A stretch of DNA of 64,000 nt from contig CM077599.1 in NCBI GenBank assembly GCA_039654915.1, positions 72,818,001 to 72,882,000 on the forward strand, written 5' to 3'. Below are positions 11,777 to 24,715 of this stretch, piece after piece. How positions within the stretch are numbered: position 1 is the stretch's first letter; every line of letters begins with the position of its first letter. The notes beneath the pieces were generated by a model. The model was not told the origin of the DNA. It made no database searches and was given only the letters and a program-made list of their open reading frames with translations. The DNA is from Aquilaria yunnanensis. Lineage: Eukaryota; Streptophyta; Magnoliopsida; Malvales; Thymelaeaceae. The position numbers were made by a program, and so were the translations under genes.

Positions 11777-12753
11777 ATGGACGTTAATGAGAGCCAAAAA
11801 GGGTTGTCGGCAGCGCCGAAGGAGTTTCCGGCAGGGTGGCGGTTCGTGCCGACAGATGAGGAGTTGGTGAACGATTACTTGATGAACAAGGTTCTTTACA
11901 AGCCTCTTCCAGCTCATGTTGCTGAAGAGATCGATGTCGCTGACCTTTACAGCAAGCCACCTTGGGATTTAGGTGCTTTTTTTTTTTTTAATTTCTTTTT
12001 TGGTCTTTTAGATCATTTTAAAAATAAATAAATAAATTCTTTTATGTATGTTTATACGTATATACCATGATAAATGATTTAATTAATTTGTTTGTTTTTT
12101 AATACGAATATGCTTAGCAATTGTTTTCGTGTTTACTTGTTGATTAGATATCTAGATGTTTAAAGGCGGCCGGCAGGAGAGGGAGGGAGGTTAAGATAGT
12201 GTCGGTGGCAAGTGAGCCGCCGGCCGGCATGGAGATAAAAAGTGGAGGATTGAACCTTGAAACGTGTAACACTAGATTGTTGTTGGATGTAGTGGCATAC
12301 GACAGGGGATCGTCGGCGGAGAGGGAGTGGTTCTTCTACGTGCATGGAGATGAATTAGAGGGGAAATTTTGTAAGAATCGGAATGTGGGATATGAGAAAG
12401 GGTTCTGGAGATTGGATGGAAACGAGCACATACCAAACACTAATGGCCTAGTGGTTGCCTCCAAGAGTCAGCTAACTTATTTCAAGGGTAGCCCTTTGAA
12501 ACCCAAGAAAACGCATTGGAAAATGGACGAGTATGGACTCTCTTGTGGATGCCTTGACGATCTCGATTCCAATGTATAATTATTATTATATTTACTTTAT
12601 ATTGTACTTTACGCTAATTTATAGATTTTAAATCTGCAATTTTGTGGATTAACTCTTTGTTATGTTTAAATTGCTTGTTTGCAATTACAGGTAGAAAATT
12701 GGGCTTTGGGGAGAATAAGAAGGGGAATCGATTATGGCAACATAGAAGCCTGA
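11777..12753 (+). CDS. NAC-domain protein, copy 2 (NAC domain only, 179 aa)
   Basis: Exons 11777-11972, 12293-12573 and 12691-12753 join in phase (196+281+63 nt) to 179 aa. Exon boundaries fall at the same codons as in copy 1. Domain landmarks are PAGWRFVPTDEELVNDYL, PWDL, EREWFFYVHG, GYEKGFWRLDGNE, THWKMDEYGL and VENWALGRIRRG. It stops 16 aa earlier than copy 1 because a 1-2 nt change near 12748 turns the end into a TGA right after GNIEA. Relative to copy 1 it lacks the segment IGRTKDR in the middle loop (21 nt). Intron 1 is shorter (320 bp versus 571 bp). TATA-like TATAAAAAAA lies at 11720-11729. Like copy 1, it has no C-terminal activation region. The role is presumed to be DNA binding or dimer titration; the sequence shows nothing more. 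Confidence 0.8.
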
Positions 12754-13019
12754 TGATGAGCGATTTAATTCATTAATTCATCCGATCTGCTCAAATAAAG
12801 GATATATGTTGGAGTCCGTTTGCTTTTGTATTAATTTGCTCGTGTAAAGATTTGTTCACGATGTGTTATTATGATTTGTTATTTGATTTTTATCGCTTCC
12901 AATAAAAATAAAAACTACATTCTAGAGTACTTACCAAAAAAAATATTCTTTTTCCTATTCGAACTTTGATATAAGCATAAAGCACCAATTGCAACAGGCT
13001 GGACAAAATGCTACACTAT

Positions 13020-13130
13020 TTTACAATGTTTTTAATATTTGTTCACATAAATCGTCGCAAAAATGCCACAACCCATAACGTCGACTAGTGATCATGTCAC
13101 ATTTTTGTCCCTTTTAAGCAAGTTTTGTAA
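13020..13130. repeat. 3' flank block of NAC copy 2, repeated after copy 3
   Basis: The block holding 'gatcatgtcacatttttgtc' and 'aagcaagttttgtaaaga' recurs at about 14410-14525 after the broken third copy. This marks the end of the duplicated unit and shows copy 3 arose from copy 2-type DNA. Confidence 0.7.
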
Positions 13131-13921
13131 AGAGGCCTGGCATCAGAGAGGAGGTGGTGTAATTGAGAAGTCAAACCATTATGAAAATGGTAGTCAAAGC
13201 TTGGCGGCAAAGAAATTTGACGACAGGGCGTCATTTGGTCAGAAAGCAAATTCGATGTCAAGGATGGGGATATTAAGGCAAATTAGTCAAGATTGGTAGC
13301 TGGCTAGGACGATCAGCTGCTCCATGGCAACAAATTTGCTGAGGAAGGCATCAAGGCTCCCGACAGCGGTGGTCAAGTGTACGGCCAAATTAGGGTTTCT
13401 CCATTAGGCTTGGGTGTAGGTTGAAATTTGGTGTTGTTGGACTGGTAGATAAGATTAATTCTGTTGGGTCTGAATTGGAGTGTGGTGGGCTTTAGAATGT
13501 TTATGAAAATGAATCTACTGGATCATTTTCTTCGAGTTTTTGGTTAAAAGATAGTAAGGCTAGTTTAGTGGTGGGTTAATCCATTAAAAAGGATGAGTCT
13601 TTTTTAATCTTCCTTGGGGTCCCATGAATTTTGAAGGCCTTTGATATACCTTGGAGGCAAGATTGAGGGAATTTTGTGTGACCATAAAAAAATTAGGCAA
13701 CAAAAAATATTGATTCCTTAGTTTGGGATAAGAAGAATTTTAGAGATGTGAATATCAATTTTTTGAAGATTCGTTTGATAACTATGATGAACTAGCCCTT
13801 GATGTTTTAGAAAATTTGGATAAGTCAAAAGATTTGAAAAGGTGGCACAAAAAAGTCGAGAATGCGGGCAAAAGGATTGACATTGAAACGTGAGTTTGGA
13901 TAAATCAAAATATTTGAGAAA
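13131..13921. mobile_element. LINE-like (non-coding) fragment between NAC copies 2 and 3
   Basis: The start (GAGGCCTGGCATCAGAGAGG onward) through 'tctccattaggcttgggt' matches 25200-25560, where it follows a short frame with an FPEGRNLPGWRRF motif. Such a motif and spacing resemble the region between ORF1 and ORF2 of plant L1-type LINEs. No reverse transcriptase is left here. Assignment rests on weak similarity recalled from the family, so it is tentative. Confidence 0.35.
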
Positions 13922-14157
13922 GGCATTGGAAAATGGAGGAGTATCGTCACTTTTGTGGATTCCGCAACGATCTCGATTCCAAGGTATAATTATTATATTC
14001 ACTTAATTGTTTTTTACACTAATTTATAAATTTTAATCTGCGATTTTGAGGATTAAATTTTTGTTGTGTTTAAATCGCTTGTTTGCAATTGCAGGTAGAA
14101 AATTGGGCTCTGGGAAGAATAAGAAGGGGAGTCGATTACGGCCACACAAAAGCTTGA
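13922..14157 (+). pseudogene. NAC copy 3, 5'-truncated
   Basis: Only the end of exon 2 (HWKMEEYRHFCGFRNDLDSK, about 13925-13984), an intron and exon 3 (14095-14157; VENWALGRIRRGVDYG) survive. The intron acceptor 'gcaattgcag' is kept, but the donor 'aaggtataat' replaces 'aatgtataat'. Everything upstream, including subdomains A-C, is missing and replaced by the LINE-like fragment. Exon 3 reads to TGA after HTKA. No start or promoter remains. Confidence 0.8.
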
Positions 14158-14659
14158 TGATTAGCGATTTAATTCATATCATCTGATTTGCTCAAATAAA
14201 GTTTATATCTTGGAGATTGTTTGCTTTCGGATTAATTGGCTCATGTAAAGGATTAATTGTTCATGATGTGTTATTATGATTTGTTACCTTATTTTTATCG
14301 CTTTCAATAAAAATAAAAACTACATTATTCTAGACCACTTACAAAAAATATATATTCTTTTCCGATTTGAACTTTGATAATAAGCATAAAGCATCCACTG
14401 CAACAGGCCGGAATGTTTTTAATCTTTGTTAACATAAATCGTCGTAAAAATGTCACAACCCATAAACGTTGACCCGTGATCATGTCACATTTTTGTCCTT
14501 TTTAAGCAAGTTTTGTAAAGAAGGTCGATGGAGGGAAAGTTCTCGCTTCACTCTAAAAAATTTTAGGAATGAGATTTGATAATGAAATTTTTATTTCTAT
14601 CGAGTAAAAATCTTTTTATTTACAAGTTAAGTGGCACTACTAACTTTTGTTGCTTTTCC

Positions 14660-14925
14660 AATGAGCTATTTACCAACGGTCTAGCCGTTGGTAATTACCA
14701 ACGTGCACACATTAGTAACACAGTAAAATATTTTTTACTATTTATTTATTTTTTCCAACGGCCTAGCCGTTGGTAATTACTAATGATTACGACCGTTGGT
14801 CAGTTTCCAACTTCCCTGCGTTGGTAGAATAAATGGGCTGTTATTAAAGGCTAATTTATTTTTAAATGAAACGATGTGTTTAATTTGGTAATTTTCCAAC
14901 GGCTAGCCGTTGGTAATTGATTTTT
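14660..14925. repeat. Left subterminal repeats of the CACTA element
   Basis: Copies of CCAACGG(C/T)CTAGCCGTTGG followed by TAATTACCAACG occur at about 14672, 14755 and 14897. They are near-palindromes and correspond to the subterminal sites that bind the TNP1/TnpA-type protein in known CACTA elements. Confidence 0.8.
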
Positions 14926-15599
14926 AAATTCATCTTCTTCCTCCTTCAGCTTTAGTCGGCCATTTCGGGGGGGGGGGGGGGGGGGAGGGGGAGAGAAGCT
15001 CGCACAGCGTTTCAGTCGCTGACGCCGCCGACAGAGGTCGTTCTCCGGCGGTTTTGTGCCATTTTGCGCTCTATTTCATAGATCAGCTCCTTATATTAAT
15101 GGGTATATGTGTATTTAATACGTATTTTTTTATTTTAGGTATATACTTGCGAAAAACCGTGGTTTGATTTTGATGGCATCATTGTTTCAGTTTCAACTCT
15201 TATTTGAGGTTCCATCGCTTGTCATTGTTACATTCCTCAGCTTCTAAAGTTGGTATAGGTACGTTTATAATTTTTTTTTTCTAAATCTGAAATTTTTTTA
15301 AAATTTTGAGGGAAAAAATTGTATTTTATTTTTTATGTTGTGATTAAAATTTTTGTATTATGACTGTGGTTCTACATTGCTCTGGTTATTTTAGTTGGGT
15401 TTTTCCCATTTATTTTGTGTTAATTATTTTTTATTTATGGGTAATTTTAGTGATGGAAAATGTGAAGATGAAATTTATTTATGGTATTTAATTATGTTGA
15501 AGATAGGTATTTTCAATTTCCATATAGATTGTTTATTTCATTTATTTTTTCTATATTCTTTAGATCGTAATTAGTTGACTTAAGCTTTAGTTTGAGTGA

Positions 15600-15628
15600 T
15601 TTAGTGTTGGGTATAATAATAAAAATAA

Positions 15629-15669
<41 letters not shown>

Positions 15670-15976
15670 GATTTACCCAATAATATAAACATAATAATAG
15701 TAATAATAATAATGAAACTAAGTAATAATAATTACGTTAATCATAAGAACAATAAGAATGAGAATAATAATAATGTAATAATACGCTTAATAATAAGAAT
15801 AATATGAAAAATATAACAAAAATAATAATAATATTAATGATAATGATCATTATAATAATAATACAAAACAAAATTATTTGTACCAAATAATTATAATAAT
15901 AGTAATAGTTCTAATAATAGTCATAATAATAATACTTCGAAAGCATAATAATAATAATAATAATAATTAATAATTA

Positions 15977-16019
<43 letters not shown>

Positions 16020-17054
16020 AGGAATACTGGCTATACTAATGATAATAATAACAATAATAATTATTATAATAATAATAATAATATTTATGATACTTATAAA
16101 AATACCAATACTAATTATATATAATAATTACTTTAAATATAGTATTAAGTACAATAATACCCATATTAATTAAATTTGACTAATAATAATACCATACCCA
16201 TAATAATACATATAGTTATTATGTATAGGGTTGACAGGTCCGCAAAAGTTAGAAAATAATAATAATGAAACTAAGTAATAATAATTACGTTAATCATAAG
16301 AACAATAAGAATGAGAATAATAATAATGTAATAATACGCTTAATAATAAGAATAATATGAAAAATATAACAACAATAATAATAATATTAATGATAATGAT
16401 TATTATAATAATAATACAAAAAAAAATTATTTGTACCAAATAATTATAATGACAGTAATAGTTCTAATAATAGTCATAATAATAATACGTCGAAAGCATA
16501 ATAATAATAAAAATAAAAATAATAATAATATTATTATTATTTTTATTTTTATTAATTATAGGAATACTGGCTATACTAATGATAATAATAACAATAATAA
16601 TTATAATAATAATAATAATATTTATGATACTTATAAAAATACCAATACTAATTATATATAATAATTACTTTAAATATAGTATTAAGTACAATAATACCCA
16701 TATTAATTAAATTTGACTAATAATAATCCTATACCCATAATAATACATATAGTTATTATTTATAGGGTTAACAGGTCCGTAAAAGTTAGAAAATAATAAT
16801 AATGAAACTAAGTAATAATAATTATGTTAATCATAAGAACAATAAGAATGAGAATAATAATAATATAATAATACGCTTAATAATAAGACTAATATGAAAA
16901 ATATAACAACAATAATAATAATATTAATGATAATGATTATTATAATAATAATATAAAACAAAATTATTTGTACCAAATAATTATAATAACAGTAATAGTT
17001 CTAATAATAGTCATAATAATAATACGTTGAAAGCATAATAATAATAATAATGAT

Positions 17055-17091
<37 letters not shown>

Positions 17092-17310
17092 GGAATACTG
17101 GCTATACTAATGATAATAATAACAATAACAATTATAATAATTATTATAATATTTATTATACTTATAAAAATACCAATACTAATTATATATAATAATTACT
17201 TTAATTATAGTATTAAGTACAATAATACCCATAGTAATTAAATTTGACTAATAATAATACTATACCCATAATAATACAGATAGTAATTATGTGTAACGTT
17301 GATAGTTCCG
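15600..17310. repeat. AAT-rich block with three ~540-bp tandem units
   Basis: A unit starting AATGAAACTAAGTAATAATA recurs at 15711, 16264 and 16801 (spacing 553 and 537 bp). Each unit carries the landmarks 'ggaatactggctatacta' and (in units 1 and 2) a 'ggtccg(c/t)aaaagttaga' end. The rest is almost pure AAT/ATA. In unit 1 an (ATA)n run meets an (ATT)n run near 15946-16014, a potential long hairpin. Open frames here (poly-Asn or poly-Ile) are artefacts of the triplet repeat. Confidence 0.85.
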
Positions 17311-17809
17311 CAAGTTTGGGGGCTTATTTGTTCTAGAGAGGAAAAGTAGAAGGACTTTATCTAGGTTTTGTTTATTTCACAATTTTTTAAGTTAATTACG
17401 TTTCAATCCTTTATCTTTTTTTTATCTTTATTAACTCAATATTAAACTTCACTACCTATATCATTTCCATTTACTTTATTGACCACCAAACTTTACTTTA
17501 ACTTTTGTGTCAATGTGTAAACATAATTTTTGACATAGGTGCAAAACCCGTAATTTGTATCATTTTTATTATTTTAATTTTTTTTAAGTCATGGTTGAGC
17601 ACCACTTTTAGTTACTAGAATTCAGCCCTTTACTTTATTAATCTCAAAACCTCATCATATATATATTAGATCATGATTCTATATATGTCAAATCTAAATT
17701 TCAGTTTTTAATTTTCATGGAAAATTTTTTGCATCAATGGTTCACTTTTAATTCCATAACTCTAATCTTGATCTCTCTTTATCCACAAAATTTATAATAC
17801 TAATTACAA

Positions 17810-17835
17810 TAATAATAATTATTAAAATAGTAATG

Positions 17836-17900
<65 letters not shown>
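17810..17900. repeat. (AAT)n microsatellite within CACTA
   Basis: A long uninterrupted run of AAT units at about 17830-17899. The region 17311-18366 around it is non-coding, and I see no exon before the TNP2-like gene. Confidence 0.85.
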
Positions 17901-17901
<1 letters not shown>

Positions 17902-18366
17902 GAATAATATTTGAGCTACTGATAGAAAATACAAATAATATTTATATTTTCTTATAAATATATATAAATAGTCTACTAATAAATAAAATTTGATAGGTAA
18001 TAATATAAATAATTATACTAATTTTAATAATGTGTATAATAATTATTATTACTTCATTATAATTATAGTAATATGCACCACACAAACATAATACTACTAC
18101 TGCTAATAATAATAATAATATTAAAAAATACTCTTGTTAAAATTACTTATAGTATTAGTCATCATAATTGAAAGGATGTGTTTTGTTATATATATATTCT
18201 GTCATTGTTATACATCTGTCAGAAGGGTACAAATAATTAATAATAGTATTATTTACGATATGATGGTTTGTTCTGTAAGATGATATATTGTCAAATAATA
18301 GTTTTGTGATTGCGAACTTTGATGACAATGTGATGGGTATAGGATTACCAACAGATTTAGTTTTTA

Positions 18367-21300
18367 ATGGAGTCGGCCCATAGTTGGATGTACAGTAACT
18401 GTTTCTTGCCTAGCCAAACGGGTTACACACAATAGTGGGAGTCCAGGGTCGAAGAATTTATATCATTTGTTGTCTCTCATCCTGAAATAATGAGCGGGTT
18501 ATGCATTCGTTATGCTTGTCAGAAGTGTAAGAATTTGCGGTTTAAAGAGTCTAACAAGGTCAGAGTTCATCTGTACAAATGGGGGTTTAAGCCTTTTTAC
18601 TTGAATTGGACGGCTCATAGGGAGCCATTTAATGAAGCATCAGATACAGACCCGAGTGTTGGTGGCTTTGATCAGTTTGACTAGGGGTGTTTGACGAATC
18701 CATACGAAAGGATGGTATTAGATGTCGTCGAGCTTAATTTCTCACAATTTCCGAAAGACAATGTTGTGCAGCCGAATGAAAATGCACAAAAATTTTTTAA
18801 TCTATTGAATTTGGCATCAACCCCTCTATGGGATGGGTGCGAAAATCATTTTGAGTTATCTGCTACTATCCGTCTTCTTAACCTTAAGTCTGAGTATCAC
18901 ATGTCACGAGCATGTTTTAATGGCATTGCCCAACTGATGAAAGAGACTCAACCTACAGATAGTAAGATCCATCAAATTGGTTTGAAACGAAGAAATTAGT
19001 TTCACAGTTGGGCCTGTCTCACCAGAAGATTAACGTCTATGTTAATGATTGCATGTTGCTCTGGAAAGATGAAAGTAATCTTTGTATTTGTAAATACTGT
19101 GGAACTAAGAGATATAAGCCAAAAAAGGGTGGTCGGGGTAAAGATCGACCTAGAAAAACCATGCATTACTTACCACTAAGCCCTCGGCTGCAACGCTTAT
19201 TTGCGTCAATGTCAACAGCAGAGCAAATGAGGTGGCATAAGAAGCAAAAACAAATCCTAGGTGTTATAAAATATCCATCCGATGGTGAAGCTTGGAAACA
19301 TTTTGATTGGACACACCCATGGTTTGCTTCGGAAGCACGAAATGTCCGATTGGGGTTGTGTGCCGATGGATTTACCCCTTTTGGAGCATCTGGAAAACAA
19401 TACTCTTGTTGGCATGTTATCGTTACTCCGTATAATTTGCCCCCTTGGATGTGCATGAAAAAACCCTATATGTTTCTTTCGTTGTTGATTCCAGGTCCAC
19501 GTAGCCCAAATCATAAGATTGATGTTTATCTACAACTTCTAATAGAAGAGCTACAACATTTGTGGTTTGATGGTGTTGAAACATGGGATGTGTCATTGAA
19601 AGAAAATTTTGTTCTTCGAGCAGCATTAATGTGGACCATAAATGACTTTCTGGCTTATAGCATGCTTTCAGGATGGATGACACATGGTCGATTGTCTTGC
19701 CCTATTTGTATGGGCGAAAGTAAGACATTCCAACTTAAGTATGGCGGAAAATTTTCATTTTTCGACTGTCACCGGCAATTTCTTGGCCGGAACCACCCAT
19801 ATCGAAGAAATAGTGATTGTTTTAAGAAGGGGAAATCAGAGAAGTCATTGCCTCCCGAGTGCTTATCAGGTGAGGCTATATTTGAAAGAATCTCATGGAT
19901 TCTATCAATTGGTAATGATGGTCCACAACATCACCCGTGCGATTATGGGAAATCACATAATTGGACGAAGCGAAGCATTTTTTTGGAGTTACCCTATTGG
20001 GCCACGAACTTAATCCGCCATAATCTTGATGTCATGCATATTGAGAAGAATGTGTTTGAGAATATATGGAATACTGTGATAGATGTTAAGAACAAAAACA
20101 AAGATAATGTTAAAGCACGGAAGGGCCTCGAAATTTATTATAATCGGCCTGAGTTAAACATGGTTCTTCTAATGATGGTCGTTCATTCAAACCAAAAGCG
20201 AGGTTCACCTTTGATGTTAACCAAAGGCAAGATGTGATCGCTTGGGTAAAATCTCTATAACTCCCTGATGGATATGCCTCGAATCTTGGGAGATGTGTTG
20301 ATGCCTCTGGTTGCAATATGTATGGCATAAAGAGTCATGATTGCCATGTTATGATGCAAAGGCTTCTCCCCATTGCCCTTGAAGCACTTCCCAAGAATAT
20401 ATGGAAGCCATTAATGGAGTTAAGCCTATTCTTTAGAGACTTGTGCTTTCCAGAGCTTCATGATAATCACTTGTTGGCGTTGGAGGCCAATATTCCAATT
20501 ATAATTTGTAGGCTTGAGAGAATTTTTCCTCTGGGGTTTTTTGATGTCATGGAGCATCTCCTCGTTCACTTGCCATATAAAGCAAGGGTTGGAGGACCTA
20601 TTCAGTACCGATGGATGTATAAATTTGAGCGGTGCATGCATGACCTAAAAATGAAAATTTCTAATACTGCTCATGTTGAGGGATCGATATGTGAAGCATA
20701 CCTTATAGAGGAGACGTTTATCTTTTGCTCTCATTACTTTGAATCCTGTGTTCCCTTCATGATGAACCGAGTACCGCAAAATGATGATGGTGGTCCTGTA
20801 TCATGTAATGGTGAGTTGTGGTCCATATTCACCTTTCCGGGACGTCCATATGGTGCATGTAGATATAGATTCCTCACAGACAATGAACTCAGACTTGAAA
20901 CCACATACGTTCTTCTAAACTGTGCTAAGATCAGGCCATATCTAAAGTAAGTAATCCTTACTTATCATCCAGTAGTTTGATTATTTTGAAGTTTAGTACT
21001 AATCATCTGACGAAACTAACATATTTTCCTCCTATCCCCATTTCATCACAGTATGTTTGTGGAGCAAGTAAGGGAAACTGCACCCGATATAACTATGTCT
21101 GAGATGGACATACACATTGAAAACAATTTCTCAAGTTGGCTCCGACACTATGTATGCAAAATTTGACTCATTATGTATTGCAATATGTTAAGTTCTAAAC
21201 TTCCAGATATATGTTGTCCTAAAATGAAATTGTTTTACATGGGTTGATGACCCAGGTAACAATATAGTCGATAACATCTTGTGGGATGTTGCATGTGGAC

Positions 21301-21977
21301 CCTCACGTCGGGTAGAGACATGGCCTGTTTATTTCACAAATGGGTACAAGTTCCACATAAGTGAATGGGGCAAGGACAAATCAACATTTAATAATGGAGT
21401 CTATATACGAAGCACGGGTTCAAGCGAAGTTGAACATGATTTTTATGGTATATTAGAATAAGTCATTCAACTCAAATATCCTGGCTATCCACATAAGAAT
21501 GTTGTCTTGTTTAGGTGCAACTGGTTTGACTCAACACCTGAACGTGGAACTCGAATGCATAAACAGTTTGGGTTAGTTGAGATCCAAGATAGCCACAGAT
21601 ATCAGAAGTTTGATCCTTTCATTCTAGCATCATAGGCTGACCAAGTTTACTACACACTATATCCGACAAAGTCACGTGAGAAAAACAACTGGTCAGCTAT
21701 TATGAAGATAAAACCTAGATGGATAATCCAGTATGCAATTGTTGACAAGGATGACGTTTATCAAGAAAGTGGATCCGTTATGAGTCAAAGAATTGAAGAT
21801 GACCCAGTTGAGGAGTTAGCTGACCCGGGTGTCGGTGATGATATTGAAGAAGATTTAGTTGAGGATGGGGGTTCTAATGACGAAACAAATGATGAAGATG
21901 AGTTTTTATCCGATGACACTGACACTGAAGAAAATGAGGAGTTTCACGATACCGGAAGCACTAGGTCGGGTGAATAA
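18367..21977 (+). pseudogene. CACTA TNP2-like transposase (Transpos_assoc, Transposase_21, DUF4218, DUF4216)
   Basis: The ATG at 18367 starts the transposase-associated zinc-finger-like domain (HSWMYS..., then YACQKCKNLRF), interrupted by TAG at 18433. After a stop at 18682 and a frameshift near 18968, the Transposase_21 core runs from about 19008 to 20160. It includes CICKYCGTKRYKPKKGG, WKHFDWTHPWFASEARN, VRLGLCADGFTPFG, LPYW and HNLDVMHIEKNVFENI. A frameshift near 20170 and a TAA at about 20259 follow. DUF4218 (RLLPIALEALPKNIW through HVEGSICEAYLIEET) runs to about 20760, then a plausible intron (donor GTAAGT at 20948). DUF4216 (NGYKFHISEWGKDK) is at 21250-21480, again with stops. An acidic tail ends at 21977. 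The family cuts and pastes CACTA elements. At least four stops and two frameshifts make it inactive. Confidence 0.9.
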
Positions 21978-22176
21978 AGATAACAGTTAGCATGTTTAGT
22001 CATCACGAGTCATTGGTTGTATGAAACTTTTTTGGTAAATTTATGTCAAGCGAATACTCCACAATTAATGTCAGTAAACATATGAATGTTTAATTTTCTT
22101 ACTTAGATAATAATAAATGTAGATACCGCATAAAGAAGATAACACTTATAAGTGCCGACCTGGGAAAAGACTATTT

Positions 22177-23880
22177 GTGCAGTTTAAGGAGGTCATGGAG
22201 CCAATACTTAATGCTCGACAGAGGATGGGTTCTTCATCCCGGGCACAAAACGATGTCGGTATAGAAACGCAGAACACAACAGTGCCAGCGACGCACGTCC
22301 ACTCACATCAGCACCGATTTGACGGCGGTGGAGGCACAACATCTGGACATGGATCTGGTGCGCGGCATGTTAGGCACCTGATACTGACGACTCATCCCTC
22401 AGATGAAGACATACATATTGATGACATCCCATCATCGATGTCACAGACACCAGCCCGAGCTCGGATGAGGATATCTCCACATGGTAACACGTAAGTGATG
22501 AATATCCTACAAACATTCTGAAAATAGTAATATTACTTACATTAATATGAATCATCAACATATAATTGTGATAATAATCATTTGAACTGTGCAGATTCAT
22601 TCCAGCTGCAGCGACACGGTTAGTGACACCGTGTTTCACCACACATTTCAAACCATATTTTGATTGGTTCTCCATCTCTCCATCAGACCTTCAACAATGG
22701 TGGCATGTTTTTGAGGTATAACACGTATATTACTATGATAATGATGTATTACTGTCAAAACAACTACTTCCTTTTTTCATGCTAATAGTTTTGAAATATT
22801 AACCTTTACAGAGGAGTTGTGAGTGGGATCCGATACACCATAATGAGGTGTATAAAGTATGGAATATATTGGGAGCACAACATTACAGATGCATGATGTC
22901 AGAAATCTGACGTGTCAAGGATCCTGTTAAACGTTGAGAAAAGGCAAACTTTATGTCCGATGCTGCATATGCGAAAATGGAGGCATATCGGGCCAGTCCG
23001 GAGTTCATTCAGAAGTCCCCTAGATTTAAGGCAATGCGAGCAACAGTAAATGACGATGATTCATAATCTGGCTTTTGCAGCACGACATATGTAGGGGGAT
23101 CTATCTCGATGTCTGCACATCGAGAGCAAATGGTATATATCTCATCAATGTTCTTGCATTTTACATTTAAGTAAATAATGAACTTAAATTACTTATTAAT
23201 CTGACGTTTCATTCAATTAGATAGAGAGATATCCAGAGAAGAAGAACCTTGGCTTGTTTAAAGTCCTTCAAGCAACACATAAAATGAAGAACGGAAAATA
23301 TGTTAGTAAGCGATATGAAGAAGTTGCTGTAAGTATTATAACTTTTTTTTGTAAACTATTCTTAAGATACTTACCATGTTTTACCAAAAATGTCTGATTG
23401 AAATGTGTTAATATGTTTCTATAGACTCGTATCAGTGTTGAGATTGAAGAGCAAACACAACAAGAGGATGGATTAGAGCCAACTGATGAACTTGCAATAA
23501 TTAGTACTGTATCTGGAGGGAGAAAGAGAGGGCGTGTTTTTGGTTTAGGATCTGAGCAGTGCGTCATACCGGGCCGCCGACTACCAAGTACCATCCCACC
23601 TATCGACATCACACAAACATCGCAATTCAACGAGCAAGTATAGAAGATGATGGCGGAGGAGAATGCGCAAAGGGATGCCGAGTACAAGAGGAAGCTTGAA
23701 AAAATTAAGAGGAGACAAAGAGCAGAGATGGAGGCGAATAGAGCCGCATTGAAGGCGAACCGGGCTCAGTTGGAGCTTATTTGTCTTTCGCTTAACCTTC
23801 CGTGCCCGCCGGCTCAACAAGTTCCACAGTATCCTAATGACTCGGACTCAGAGGATGAGGAGATAGTCGGGACTCCTTGA
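22177..23880 (+). pseudogene. CACTA TNP1-like protein (Transposase_24 / Ptta-type)
   Basis: Exon-like pieces read in order: QFKEVMEPILNARQRMGSS (22180), PYFDWFSISPSDLQQWWHVFE (about 22650-22713), CEWDPIHHNEVYKVWNILG (about 22818-22875), then EKANFMSDAAYAKMEAYR, ERYPEKKNLGLFKVLQATH and GRKRGRVFGLGSEQCVIPG. A charged coiled-coil-like tail of about 70 residues ends at 23880. This order is typical of plant Transposase_24 proteins, the DNA-binding partner of TNP2 that recognises subterminal repeats. Stops at about 22909 and 23641 and loss of frame in places show decay. Confidence 0.8.
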
Positions 23881-24189
23881 TGGTCGTCTTCAACAGGTTA
23901 ATCATTTCATAATTTCTTGTGTTATCAGACTTAGACAAGAATTGTTACACCTAAGACTTAGTTGAAATTCCTAAGATGTATTGACCGTTGAATGTTGTAT
24001 AGTTTGTTCCACACATATATATACTTGTTATAATTATGATGTATTAGAGAATATTTGATGGAAATTACGTGTGCCTATCTGTGTAATTTTGATTGCTTAG
24101 CAATGCTGGGGGAACTTTAGAATTGGTATCTCTGTTTCGAACTTGTTTCAAACAGGGAAAAACACGAAACAACCCCGACCCAAAACTGA

Positions 24190-24715
24190 AAATGTGAATT
24201 ACCAACACGCGTTCACGTTGGTAAATACCAACAGCCCGTTTACCAACTCGCACGAGTTGGTAATTACCAATTGTTACCCGTGTTGGTACTTACCAACATA
24301 CTTACCAACGCGTATGCAAGTTGGTAATTACCAACGGCTTGCTACCAACTTGCATGCGTTGGTAATTACCAACTTCAACGCGCGTTGGTAATTACCAACC
24401 CCCCTTACCAATTGTTGTAAGTAGAACTTACCAACGCGTGGCAGTTGGTAATTACCAATGCGCATGACAATTAGTAATTACCAACGAGCGAACATTGGTA
24501 ACTACAACTACACGTTGGAAAACAAGGCCGGTTCCTGACCGTTGGTAATTACCAATGTACATGCGTTGGAATTTACCAACGTGTTAATTTTTGCGCGTTG
24601 ATAAAAAAATTTCCAACGAATCGATTACCAACGTGCATTTACCAATGGCTCCGAGTTGGTAACTTCAGTTTACCAACGTGCAGCAGTTGGTAACTGCGTG
24701 TTGGTAAACAGGGGA
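24190..24715. repeat. Right subterminal repeats of the CACTA element
   Basis: About 20 copies, in both orientations, of a word close to GTTGGTAATTACCAAC, many with a CACG/GCGC-type centre (for example 'ccaacgcgtatgcaagttgg'). Denser than at the left end. 23881-24190, between the TNP1-like gene and this block, is its 3' flank. Confidence 0.85.

Noticed and set aside
16431..17241. Plus-strand open frames encoding runs of Asn or Ile
   Set aside because: They are translations of AAT/ATA triplet repeats inside the CACTA element, with no domain and no gene signals.
19166..19683. Minus-strand frames opposite the TNP2-like gene
   Set aside because: Shadows of a well-supported Transposase_21 coding strand.
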